From NCBI GenBank assembly GCA_021792815.1, contig JAJYTX010000107.1, forward strand, positions 1 through 7,637: 7,637 bases of DNA. The letters are read 5' to 3'. Positions 1 to 5,592 of this stretch are shown piece after piece (position 1 is the first letter of the stretch; each line of letters starts with the position of its first letter). Below the pieces are notes generated by a model. It ran no database searches, was not told the origin of the DNA, and worked only from the letters and a program-made list of their open reading frames with translations. The translations under genes were made by a program, and so were the position numbers. The stretch is from Pseudomonadota bacterium. GTDB lineage: Bacteria > Pseudomonadota > Gammaproteobacteria > Steroidobacterales > Steroidobacteraceae.

Positions 1-461
1 GCGGCACCGGCCTGATGAGCCACATCTTCGACGGCTTCGCGGCCGTCAAGGGCGAGATTCCGGACCGGCGCAACGGCGTGTTGGTGAGCAATGAGCAGGG
101 CGAGGCGGTCGCCTATGCGCTGTTCAATCTGCAGGAGCGCGGCCGGCTGTTCGTCGCCCCGGGCGAGAAGCTCTACCAGGGCATGATCATCGGCATCCAC
201 AGCCGCGACAACGATCTGGTGGTGAACCCCATCAAGACCAAGAAGCTGACCAACATTCGCGCCGCCGGCAAGGACGACGCCATCCTGCTGACGCCGCCGA
301 TTGCGCTGACGCTGGAATACGCGGTGGAGTTCATCGCGGATGACGAACTGGTCGAAGTGACGCCCGCCTCGATCCGCATCCGCAAGCGTCACCTGACCGA
401 CCAGGAACGGCGGCGCGCGCAACGCGACACCGGCCAGGATCCGCAGGCCCTGATCGCCTGA
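1..461 (+). CDS. typA: Ribosome-associated GTPase TypA/BipA, C-terminal part (5' end outside window)
   Basis: This is the last ~153 residues of BipA/TypA, a translational GTPase of the EF-G/LepA family that binds the 70S ribosome and acts in stress adaptation and 50S assembly. The reading frame is open from base 3, beginning G-T-G-L-M-S-H, which matches the family's RGTGLL segment. Only the BipA-specific C-terminal domain is present. Family blocks are visible: NGVLVSN, the GMIIGIHSRDNDLVVN stretch, KKLTNIRA, and DDELVEVTPASIRIRKRHL close to the end. The GTPase and beta-barrel domains lie upstream of the window. The stop is TGA at 459-461, after a short basic, family-typical tail. The internal ATG at 15 is not a gene start, because homologous sequence continues upstream of it. 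It converges on the marR gene. The identification is based on remembered family sequence and is secure. Confidence 0.95.
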   Translation, partial: GTGLMSHIFDGFAAVKGEIPDRRNGVLVSNEQGEAVAYALFNLQERGRLFVAPGEKLYQGMIIGIHSRDNDLVVNPIKTKKLTNIRAAGKDDAILLTPPIALTLEYAVEFIADDELVEVTPASIRIRKRHLTDQERRRAQRDTGQDPQALIA

Positions 462-471
462 CACGGTTTTT
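441..471 (+). terminator. Candidate intrinsic terminator of typA, overlapping the stop codon
   Basis: Bases 441-448 (CCGCAGGC) can pair with GCCTG at 456-460 and CGG at 464-466, giving an 8-bp GC-rich stem with a 3-nt bulge (ACA, 461-463) and a 7-nt loop. TTTTT follows directly at 467-471. The stop codon (459-461) lies in the 3' arm. Stem plus T-run is the classical rho-independent layout, but the bulge and the short T-run make it moderate. Confidence 0.45.
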
Positions 472-528
472 GGTCGGGGCGGCCGGCTCCCCGTGGCGAC
501 CCCGAGCCGCGCCGGAAGCGATCCCCGG

Positions 529-555
529 GGTCCGCTCGCTGCGCCCAGGCGGACC
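529..555. repeat. Perfect 7-bp inverted repeat between typA and marR
   Basis: GGTCCGC (529-535) and GCGGACC (549-555) form a perfect inverted repeat with a 13-nt spacer. It begins 8 bp beyond the marR stop codon in the direction of marR transcription. It could be the hairpin that ends or stabilises the marR transcript, but no T-run follows on either strand. The rest of the 102-bp gap (462-563) is very GC-rich. It also contains TCGGGG (474-479) facing CCCCGA (500-505). No gene is seen in it. Confidence 0.4.
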
Positions 556-563
556 GGCGCGCC

Positions 564-1139
564 TCAGCGTGCGCCTCGGACTTTTGATCTTGCCGGAGCG
601 ACGTCCGCCGGCGCCGGCCCGCCGTTCTGACACCGGCCGCTGCCGATGATCCGACCGAGATAATCCTTCAGGCGCTCGATTTCCCGGGGCGCCAAGCCGG
701 CCAGGTGCCGGCGCAGAGCGCGCCGCGCCGCGGGTCGGATCCGCGGCAGCAGACGCTCCCCGGCTTCGGTCAGGCGCAGCAGCACGACACGCCGGTCCCG
801 GGCATCGCGTTCGCGGCGCACCAGCCCCTTGCCCTGCAGCCGGTCGAGCATGCGCGTCATCGAGCCGGTGTCATAGTGCAGGGCCCGGCACAGGCTGGCG
901 CCCGTCTCGACGGTGTTGCGGTACAGATTCTTCAGCACTTCGAACTGCGCGCCCGTCACGCCGTAACGCTCGAGCTCCGTATCGAGGCTCGAGAGCACCG
1001 AGCCCCTCGCCCGGGTGAGGAGCGTGCGCACCCCGAGCTCTTGCGGCGGCGGGTTCGGCCCGGTCGTGCGCCGCAGCTTCGATCCGTGCCTCGCCGCGGG
1101 GCGGGAGTCGTCGCGCAAGACTTTCGGCTTATCGAGCAT
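564..1139 (-). CDS. MarR-family transcriptional regulator, divergent from the RND efflux operon
   Basis: A 191-residue DNA-binding protein of the MarR family, which work as dimers and usually repress a divergent neighbour until a small ligand or oxidant binds. The winged helix-turn-helix is clear: QFEVLKNLY at about 66-73, the helix-turn-helix at about 82-104 (CRALHYDTGSMTRMLDRL), and the wing GLVRRERDARDRRVVLLRLT with TEAG at about 105-127. Flanking helices at about 36-60 and 137-165 would form the dimer interface. The ATG at 1139 is chosen because it gives MLDKPKVL and lies behind a weak Shine-Dalgarno (AGAAG, 7 nt away). An in-frame ATG at 1211 would add 24 residues but sits only ~16 nt from the predicted transcription start. 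The N-terminal ~35 and C-terminal ~20 residues are basic or low-complexity and probably disordered. Cys84 lies in the helix-turn-helix region. Its likely target is the adjacent efflux operon. Family call sure, ligand unknown. Confidence 0.9.
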   Translation of the reverse strand: MLDKPKVLRDDSRPAARHGSKLRRTTGPNPPPQELGVRTLLTRARGSVLSSLDTELERYGVTGAQFEVLKNLYRNTVETGASLCRALHYDTGSMTRMLDRLQGKGLVRRERDARDRRVVLLRLTEAGERLLPRIRPAARRALRRHLAGLAPREIERLKDYLGRIIGSGRCQNGGPAPADVAPARSKVRGAR

Positions 1140-1188
1140 GGAGTGGCTTCTGTACGGTCCTGCCGTTAAGATGGCTGCTGCGGCGATT

Positions 1189-1217
1189 GCTGCCTTGCAG
1201 ACTACTGTCATGGCAGC
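1189..1217. repeat. Inverted repeat in the marR/efflux intergenic region
   Basis: GCTGCC (1189-1194) and GGCAGC (1212-1217) form a perfect 6-bp inverted repeat with a 17-nt spacer. The pairing extends imperfectly inward, about 8 of 12 positions per arm. It lies between the marR coding start and the candidate promoters, so it would fall in the marR 5' leader RNA. It could be a second regulator site or a leader hairpin, but chance similarity in GC-rich DNA is not excluded. Confidence 0.3.
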
Positions 1218-1238
1218 GATTTACCCCCTGGCTATTAC
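1210..1238 (+). promoter_or_regulatory. Candidate sigma70-type promoter for the efflux operon
   Basis: On the + strand, ATGGCA (1210-1215, 4/6 to TTGACA) and TATTAC (1233-1238, 4/6 to TATAAT) are separated by an ideal 17 bp. Transcription would start near 1245, about 58 nt before the adaptor ATG and just upstream of the tandem repeat at 1257-1276. Its -10 box overlaps the -10 of the opposing marR promoter almost exactly. The match is modest but the spacing and position fit. Confidence 0.35.
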
Positions 1239-1263
1239 TCACCTGTTCCGCCGTGTTTGTCAA
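1234..1263 (-). promoter_or_regulatory. Candidate sigma70-type promoter for marR
   Basis: On the - strand, a perfect TTGACA (1263-1258) is followed after 18 bp by AGTAAT (1239-1234, 4/6 to TATAAT). The predicted start is near 1227, leaving a leader of roughly 88 nt before the ATG at 1139. A second TTGACA lies 10 bp further upstream (1273-1268). Both -35 hexamers are embedded in the tandem repeat at 1257-1276, so a protein bound there would block marR transcription, which is the usual autoregulatory logic of MarR proteins. Confidence 0.45.
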
Positions 1264-1279
1264 GAAATGTCAAGATTTC
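1257..1279. promoter_or_regulatory. Tandem 10-bp repeat, likely regulator operator
   Basis: TGTCAAGA occurs at 1258-1265 and again at 1268-1275, exactly 10 bp (about one helical turn) apart. The second copy is also part of an imperfect palindrome, GAAAT (1264-1268) to ATTTC (1275-1279), 16 bp overall, a size usual for MarR-family sites. The element covers the -35 region of the marR promoter and lies just downstream of the predicted efflux start site, where bound protein could repress both genes. That MarR binds it is inference. Confidence 0.4.
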
Positions 1280-1302
1280 AGACCCGAGCCCCTGACCATC
1301 GG

Positions 1303-2433
1303 ATGAGACTCGCTGTGCTGCTGGCGGCGGCGGTGCTGCTGGCGGGCTGCGGCTCGCGTGCGCCGAGGACGGCGGCCGTCCCTCCACGGGTGACCGTGAT
1401 GACCGTGCATCCGCAACAGCTTCCGCTGGTGCGCGAGTTCACGGGACGCCTGTCGGCGTACCGCGAGGCCAACGTGCTCGCCCGGGTGCCTGGGGTGCTT
1501 CTCAAGCGGTGGTACCGGGAAGGCACTAAAGTCAAAGCCGGCCAGCCGTTGTTCGAGATCGACCCCGCGCCTTACCAGGCGGCGCTCGACGCGGCGCTTG
1601 CGGCGCTGGCCCAGGCGAAGGCCAACGCGACCAACGCGCACGTGACCGCCCAGCGTGACCGCGCGCTCATCGGCAGCCACCTCGTCTCGGAGGCGCAGCT
1701 CGACACCGACGAAGCGGCCGAGCGCTCCACGGCCGCCGCCGTCAAGCAGGCCAACGCCAATGTCGAGATGGCGCGCATCAATCTCGGTTACACCGATGTG
1801 ACCTCGCCGATCGCCGGCATTGCCGGGGAACAGCAGGTCACCGAGGGGGCGCTGGTCGGCCAGGGCACCGCGACACTGCTCGCCACGGTCGACCAGATCA
1901 ATCCCATTTATGTCAACTTCGACGAACCGGCCGCCCAGCAGGAGCAGCTCACGGCGGACGTCGAGTCCGGCCTGATCACGCCCGCAGGCCCGCACGCCGA
2001 GGTGCGTTTGACGCTGCCGAGCGGCCAACCCTACGGCCAACCCGGCACGCTCGATTTCCGCGCCGCCACCGTCGATCCGGCCACCGGCACGATCGCCCTG
2101 CGCGGCCTCCTGCCCAACGCCGATCACCGGCTGCTGCCGGGAATGTTCGTCGATGTGCGCCTCTCCGTCGGCACCGCGAACCGCGCCTTTCTGGTGCCGC
2201 AGGCGGCGCTGCAGCGCAATGCGGCCGGCGACCCGTACGTCCTGACGGTCTCTCCCGGGGACACGGTCGTCAAGAAGAACGTGCACACGGAGGGCACGAG
2301 CGGGGATGACTGGATCATCTCGCGCGGCCTCTTCAACGGCGAGCGAGTCATCGTCTCCGGAATCCAAAGCGCGCGGCCCGGCGGCAAAGTCTCCCCGCAG
2401 GCCGCTCAGGGCACCTCCGCGGTGGGCCGTTAG
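1303..2433 (+). CDS. RND efflux periplasmic adaptor (membrane fusion protein), AcrA/MexA type
   Basis: A 376-residue lipoprotein adaptor that links an inner-membrane RND pump to an outer-membrane channel. The N-terminus is a lipoprotein signal, MRLAVLLAAAVLLAGC, with lipobox LAGC and lipidated Cys16. This is why ATG 1303 is preferred over ATG 1267, which adds 12 residues before the signal. Domains in order: beta-strand/lipoyl half at about 55-90 (ANVLARVPGVLLKRW, VKAGQPLFEIDPAPY), an alpha-helical hairpin rich in Ala/Gln at about 91-160, the second lipoyl half around YTDVTSPIAGIAG (163-175), the beta-barrel from about 190 (VDQINPIYVNF), and a membrane-proximal domain with LLPGMFVDVRL (277-287). 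Residues after the Cys are Gly-Ser-Arg, not the Asp of E. coli AcrA; MexA also lacks Asp there. The pump gene follows after 9 bp. Substrates cannot be told. Confidence 0.93.
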   Translation: MRLAVLLAAAVLLAGCGSRAPRTAAVPPRVTVMTVHPQQLPLVREFTGRLSAYREANVLARVPGVLLKRWYREGTKVKAGQPLFEIDPAPYQAALDAALAALAQAKANATNAHVTAQRDRALIGSHLVSEAQLDTDEAAERSTAAAVKQANANVEMARINLGYTDVTSPIAGIAGEQQVTEGALVGQGTATLLATVDQINPIYVNFDEPAAQQEQLTADVESGLITPAGPHAEVRLTLPSGQPYGQPGTLDFRAATVDPATGTIALRGLLPNADHRLLPGMFVDVRLSVGTANRAFLVPQAALQRNAAGDPYVLTVSPGDTVVKKNVHTEGTSGDDWIISRGLFNGERVIVSGIQSARPGGKVSPQAAQGTSAVGR

Positions 2434-2436
2434 GAG
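2432..2436 (+). promoter_or_regulatory. Shine-Dalgarno of the RND pump, overlapping the adaptor stop
   Basis: AGGAG at 2432-2436 overlaps the adaptor's TAG stop (2431-2433) and lies 6 nt before the GTG at 2443. This fixes the non-ATG start of the pump and implies translational coupling between adaptor and pump. Confidence 0.8.
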
Positions 2437-2442
2437 CCGCGC

Positions 2443-5400
2443 GTGCCGCAATTTTTCATCGATCGCCCGGTCTTCGCCTGGGTCATCGCTCTGCTGATCC
2501 TGCTCGGCGGCGGCATCGCGCTGAGCCGTCTGCCCACGGATTCCTACCCGGTGGTCGCCCCGCCCCAGGTGACCATTACCGCGCACTACCCGGGTGCGAA
2601 CGCGAGCACCGTCGAGTCGACGGTCACCCGGATCATCGAGCAGGATCTGACCGGCATCGACAATCTGCTGTATTTCACCTCGCAATCGAGCTACGGACAG
2701 TCGCAGATCACCCTCACCTTCGCGACCGGGACCAACCCGGCGATCGCCCAGGTGCAGACGCAGAACCGGGTGTCCCTCGCCGAACCTCTGCTGCCCACCG
2801 AAGTGACCCAGCAGGGAATCCAGGTCAACCAGTCGAGCGCCGGATTCCTCGGGGCGATCGCGCTGCGCTCCGGTCCGGGAGGGCCGGACAGGGCAGCGCT
2901 CAATCACTGGGTCGCCGCCCACATTCTCGATCAGATCGAGCGCATCCGGGGTGTCGGCTCGGCGACCCTGTTCGGCTCCGACTACGCCATGCGGATCTGG
3001 CTGAATCCGAACGAGCTGCACGCCTACAACCTGTCCGCCGCGACGGTGCTGCAGGCGATCCAGGGGCAGAACATCCAGGTCGCCGCCGGATCGATCGGCG
3101 CGGCGCCCGCCGTGCCGGGCCAGCAGAGCATGGCCACGGTCTCGACCCAGGGATGGTTCGATTCGCCCCGGCAATTCGGCGACATCCTGCTGCGGACCAA
3201 TCCCGACGGCACCTCGGTGCACTTGAGGAACGTGGCCCAGGTGCAGCTCGGCCTGCAGGACTACGGGTTCGTAGCCACGGTGAACAGGACCCCGGTGGCG
3301 GCCTTCGGCATTCAGTTGCTGCCGGACGCCAACAGCCTGCAGGTGATGAAGCGGGTCAAGGCGCGGATGCGCCAGCTGCAGAAGACCTTCCCGCCGGGGG
3401 TCAGCTGGTTCGCGCCGGTCGACTCCACCATCTTCATCAAGGCGTCGATCAAGGACGTACTGATCACGATCGCCGAGGCGTTCGTGCTCGTCTTCATCGT
3501 CATGCTGGTGTTCCTGCAGAGCTTCCGCACGACCCTGATCCCGATGCTGGTCGTCCCGACGGCGCTCGCCGGCGCGCTGATCGGCATGTACGCCCTAGGT
3601 TACTCGATCAACCAGCTCACCCTGTTCGCCATGGTGCTCGCCATCGGCATTCTGGTCGATGACGCCATCGTGGTCGTCGAGGCCGTCGAGCGCATCATGC
3701 GCGAGGAGCATCTGCCAGCCAAGGAGGCCGCGCGCAAGGCCATGCACCAGATCACCGGCGCCATCGTGGCGATCACGCTGGTGCTCGCCGCGGTGTTCAT
3801 CCCGAGCGCCCTGCAGACCGGCAGCACCGGGGTGATCTACCGCCAGTTTGCGCTCACCCTCTCGATCTCGATGGTGTTCTCGGCCGTGCTGGCGATGTCG
3901 TTCTCACCGGCGCTGTGTGCCTCGCTGATGCGCCCGGAACACCTGAAGGCGAACGTGATCTTCCGGGCGTTCAACCGCGCCTTCGAGAGCACGCGCGGGG
4001 CTTACGTGCGTCGGGTATTCGAATCCGTCGCGCACCTGCCCCGGTGGATGACGGGCTTCGCGGTGGTCGTGGCGCTCGGGATGTTCCTGCTCGCCCGACT
4101 GCCCGGCAGCTTCGTACCCGAGGAGGACCAGAGCGACGTCCTCGCAAACGTCGAACTGCCCCCGGGGGCGTCCCTGCAGCGTACCGAGGCGGTGTTGCAC
4201 CACTTCTACCGGATCCTGATCAAAGATCCGGCCGTGCACGATGTTTTCCAGATTTCCGGCAGCAGTTTCTCCGGCAATGCCGAGAGCGCCGGCCGGGCCT
4301 ACATTCACCTCGTTCCGTGGGGCCAGCGTCGCCAGACGGCCTCCCAGTTCATCCGCTGGGCGAACCGGACGGTTCATCAGCGGATCCACGATGCGCGCAT
4401 CTTCGTGCTCAACAAGCCGACGATCATGGGACTGGGTCAGTTCGGCGGGTTCGACTTCTACCTGGAAGACCGCGCGGGACTCGGGCGCGCGGCGCTCAAC
4501 TCCGCGGTCCATACGCTGCTCGCGAAGGCAACCCACGACCCCGCGCTCTACAATGTGCGCGTGAACGGCCTCGCGCCTCAGCCCGAGCTGATGCTGCACG
4601 TCGATCGTGTCCAGGCGGAGTCGATGGGCGTCTCGCCCGAGCAGGCTTACCAATCGCTGCAGCTGATGCTCGCCCCGGTGTTTGCCAACCAGTTCATCTA
4701 CGACGGCCGCGTGGAACAGGTGCTGGTGCAGGCCGCGGCGCCGTACCGGATGAGCCCCGAGAATCTGCAGCAGTTCTATGTGGGTGCCACAGGCGGCGCC
4801 GGCGGTGCGGGCGCCGCGATGGTGCCGCTGTCGGACTTCGTGCACGCCCGGTGGAAAACGGCCGCGCCGGAGCTGACCGGGTACGATGCGTATCCGGCGG
4901 TGGAGATCGTCGGCTCGGCGGCCCCCGGTTACAGCTCCGGACAGGCGATGAGCGCGATGCAGCGGCTCGTCAGCCGCTACCTGCCGCATGGATTCGGCTA
5001 TGACTGGGCGGGCCAATCGCTGCAGGAGATCAGTTCCCGCGCCCAGGCGCCCATGCTCTTCACCCTGTCGATTCTGGTGGTGTACCTGGCGCTCGCCGCG
5101 CTCTATGAGAGCTGGAGCATTCCGGCCTCGGTGCTGCTCGCGGTGCCAATCGGGATCATCGGCAGCGCCATCGCGACCAGCCTGCGCGGGCTGACGGACG
5201 ACGTGTTCTTCAAGATCGGCCTGGTGACCATCATCGGTCTGACCGCCAAGAACGCCATCCTGATCGTGGAATTCGCGGTCACCGGCCAGCGCAATGGTCT
5301 CAGTCTGCACAAGGCGGTGCTCGAGGCTGCGCGGCTGCGGTTCCGTCCGATCATCATGACGTCCTTCGCCTTCATCCTGGGCGTGTTTCCGCTGGTGGTT

Positions 5401-5592
5401 TCCACCGGCGCCGGCGCGAATGCGCGTCATGACATTGGCACCTGTGTCGTCGGCGGCATGCTCACCGCCGTGGTGCTCGGTGTTCTGCTGATCCCGCTGT
5501 GCTACGTGAGCGTACGTCGTCTGCTCGGCGACAAGCTCGACGAGGAGCCCGGCCAGCGCGAGATCACCCCGCTGCCGCCGAGCGGGCCGTGA
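2443..5592 (+). CDS. Multidrug efflux RND transporter, inner-membrane pump subunit (HAE-1, AcrB/MexB type)
   Basis: A 1049-residue proton-driven exporter, the same length as E. coli AcrB, expected to work as a trimer with 12 membrane helices and two large periplasmic loops. GTG is the start: it has a well-spaced AGGAG and yields MPQFFIDRPVFAWVIALLIL, the family N-terminus. The proton relay is complete: Asp406-Asp407 in TM4 (GILVDDAIVVVEAVER), Lys936 in TM10 (GLTAKNAILIVEFA), and Arg966 and Thr973 matching AcrB R971/T978. Binding-pocket aromatics F135, F177 and F602 match AcrB F136, F178 and F610. In the switch loop (GSSFSG, about 606-611) the equivalent of F615 is Ser, and the F628 equivalent is Tyr620. 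A Gly/Ala-rich insert lies at 784-792. No outer-membrane channel gene follows. Its 3' end overlaps the convergent permease. Substrates are unknown. Confidence 0.96.
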   Translation: MPQFFIDRPVFAWVIALLILLGGGIALSRLPTDSYPVVAPPQVTITAHYPGANASTVESTVTRIIEQDLTGIDNLLYFTSQSSYGQSQITLTFATGTNPAIAQVQTQNRVSLAEPLLPTEVTQQGIQVNQSSAGFLGAIALRSGPGGPDRAALNHWVAAHILDQIERIRGVGSATLFGSDYAMRIWLNPNELHAYNLSAATVLQAIQGQNIQVAAGSIGAAPAVPGQQSMATVSTQGWFDSPRQFGDILLRTNPDGTSVHLRNVAQVQLGLQDYGFVATVNRTPVAAFGIQLLPDANSLQVMKRVKARMRQLQKTFPPGVSWFAPVDSTIFIKASIKDVLITIAEAFVLVFIVMLVFLQSFRTTLIPMLVVPTALAGALIGMYALGYSINQLTLFAMVLAIGILVDDAIVVVEAVERIMREEHLPAKEAARKAMHQITGAIVAITLVLAAVFIPSALQTGSTGVIYRQFALTLSISMVFSAVLAMSFSPALCASLMRPEHLKANVIFRAFNRAFESTRGAYVRRVFESVAHLPRWMTGFAVVVALGMFLLARLPGSFVPEEDQSDVLANVELPPGASLQRTEAVLHHFYRILIKDPAVHDVFQISGSSFSGNAESAGRAYIHLVPWGQRRQTASQFIRWANRTVHQRIHDARIFVLNKPTIMGLGQFGGFDFYLEDRAGLGRAALNSAVHTLLAKATHDPALYNVRVNGLAPQPELMLHVDRVQAESMGVSPEQAYQSLQLMLAPVFANQFIYDGRVEQVLVQAAAPYRMSPENLQQFYVGATGGAGGAGAAMVPLSDFVHARWKTAAPELTGYDAYPAVEIVGSAAPGYSSGQAMSAMQRLVSRYLPHGFGYDWAGQSLQEISSRAQAPMLFTLSILVVYLALAALYESWSIPASVLLAVPIGIIGSAIATSLRGLTDDVFFKIGLVTIIGLTAKNAILIVEFAVTGQRNGLSLHKAVLEAARLRFRPIIMTSFAFILGVFPLVVSTGAGANARHDIGTCVVGGMLTAVVLGVLLIPLCYVSVRRLLGDKLDEEPGQREITPLPPSGP

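Noticed and set aside
472..510. TCGGGG/CCCCGA inverted repeat after typA as a second terminator or REP element
   Set aside because: Short arms with a 20-nt spacer and no following T-run; expected by chance at this GC content, and no second copy was seen in the window.
331..633. 100-residue - strand frame across the typA/marR junction
   Set aside because: Overlaps the typA 3' end and marR, very Arg-rich, no recognisable domain or start signal.
1015..1302. N-terminal extension of the adaptor by up to 96 residues
   Set aside because: It overlaps the marR gene in antisense and would place the lipoprotein signal peptide in the interior of the protein; the true start is ATG 1303.
1270..3222. 650-residue open frame on the - strand opposite the adaptor and pump
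   Set aside because: It covers two well-recognised + strand genes, is rich in Arg/Gly/Asp as expected of antisense frames in GC-rich DNA, and shows no recognisable domain.
3915..5003. 362-residue + strand frame within the pump gene
   Set aside because: Out-of-frame shadow; the pump frame is continuous and matches the AcrB family throughout.
3904..5430. 508-residue open frame on the - strand opposite the RND pump
   Set aside because: Antisense shadow of the pump, with His/Arg/Glu-rich composition and no domain.
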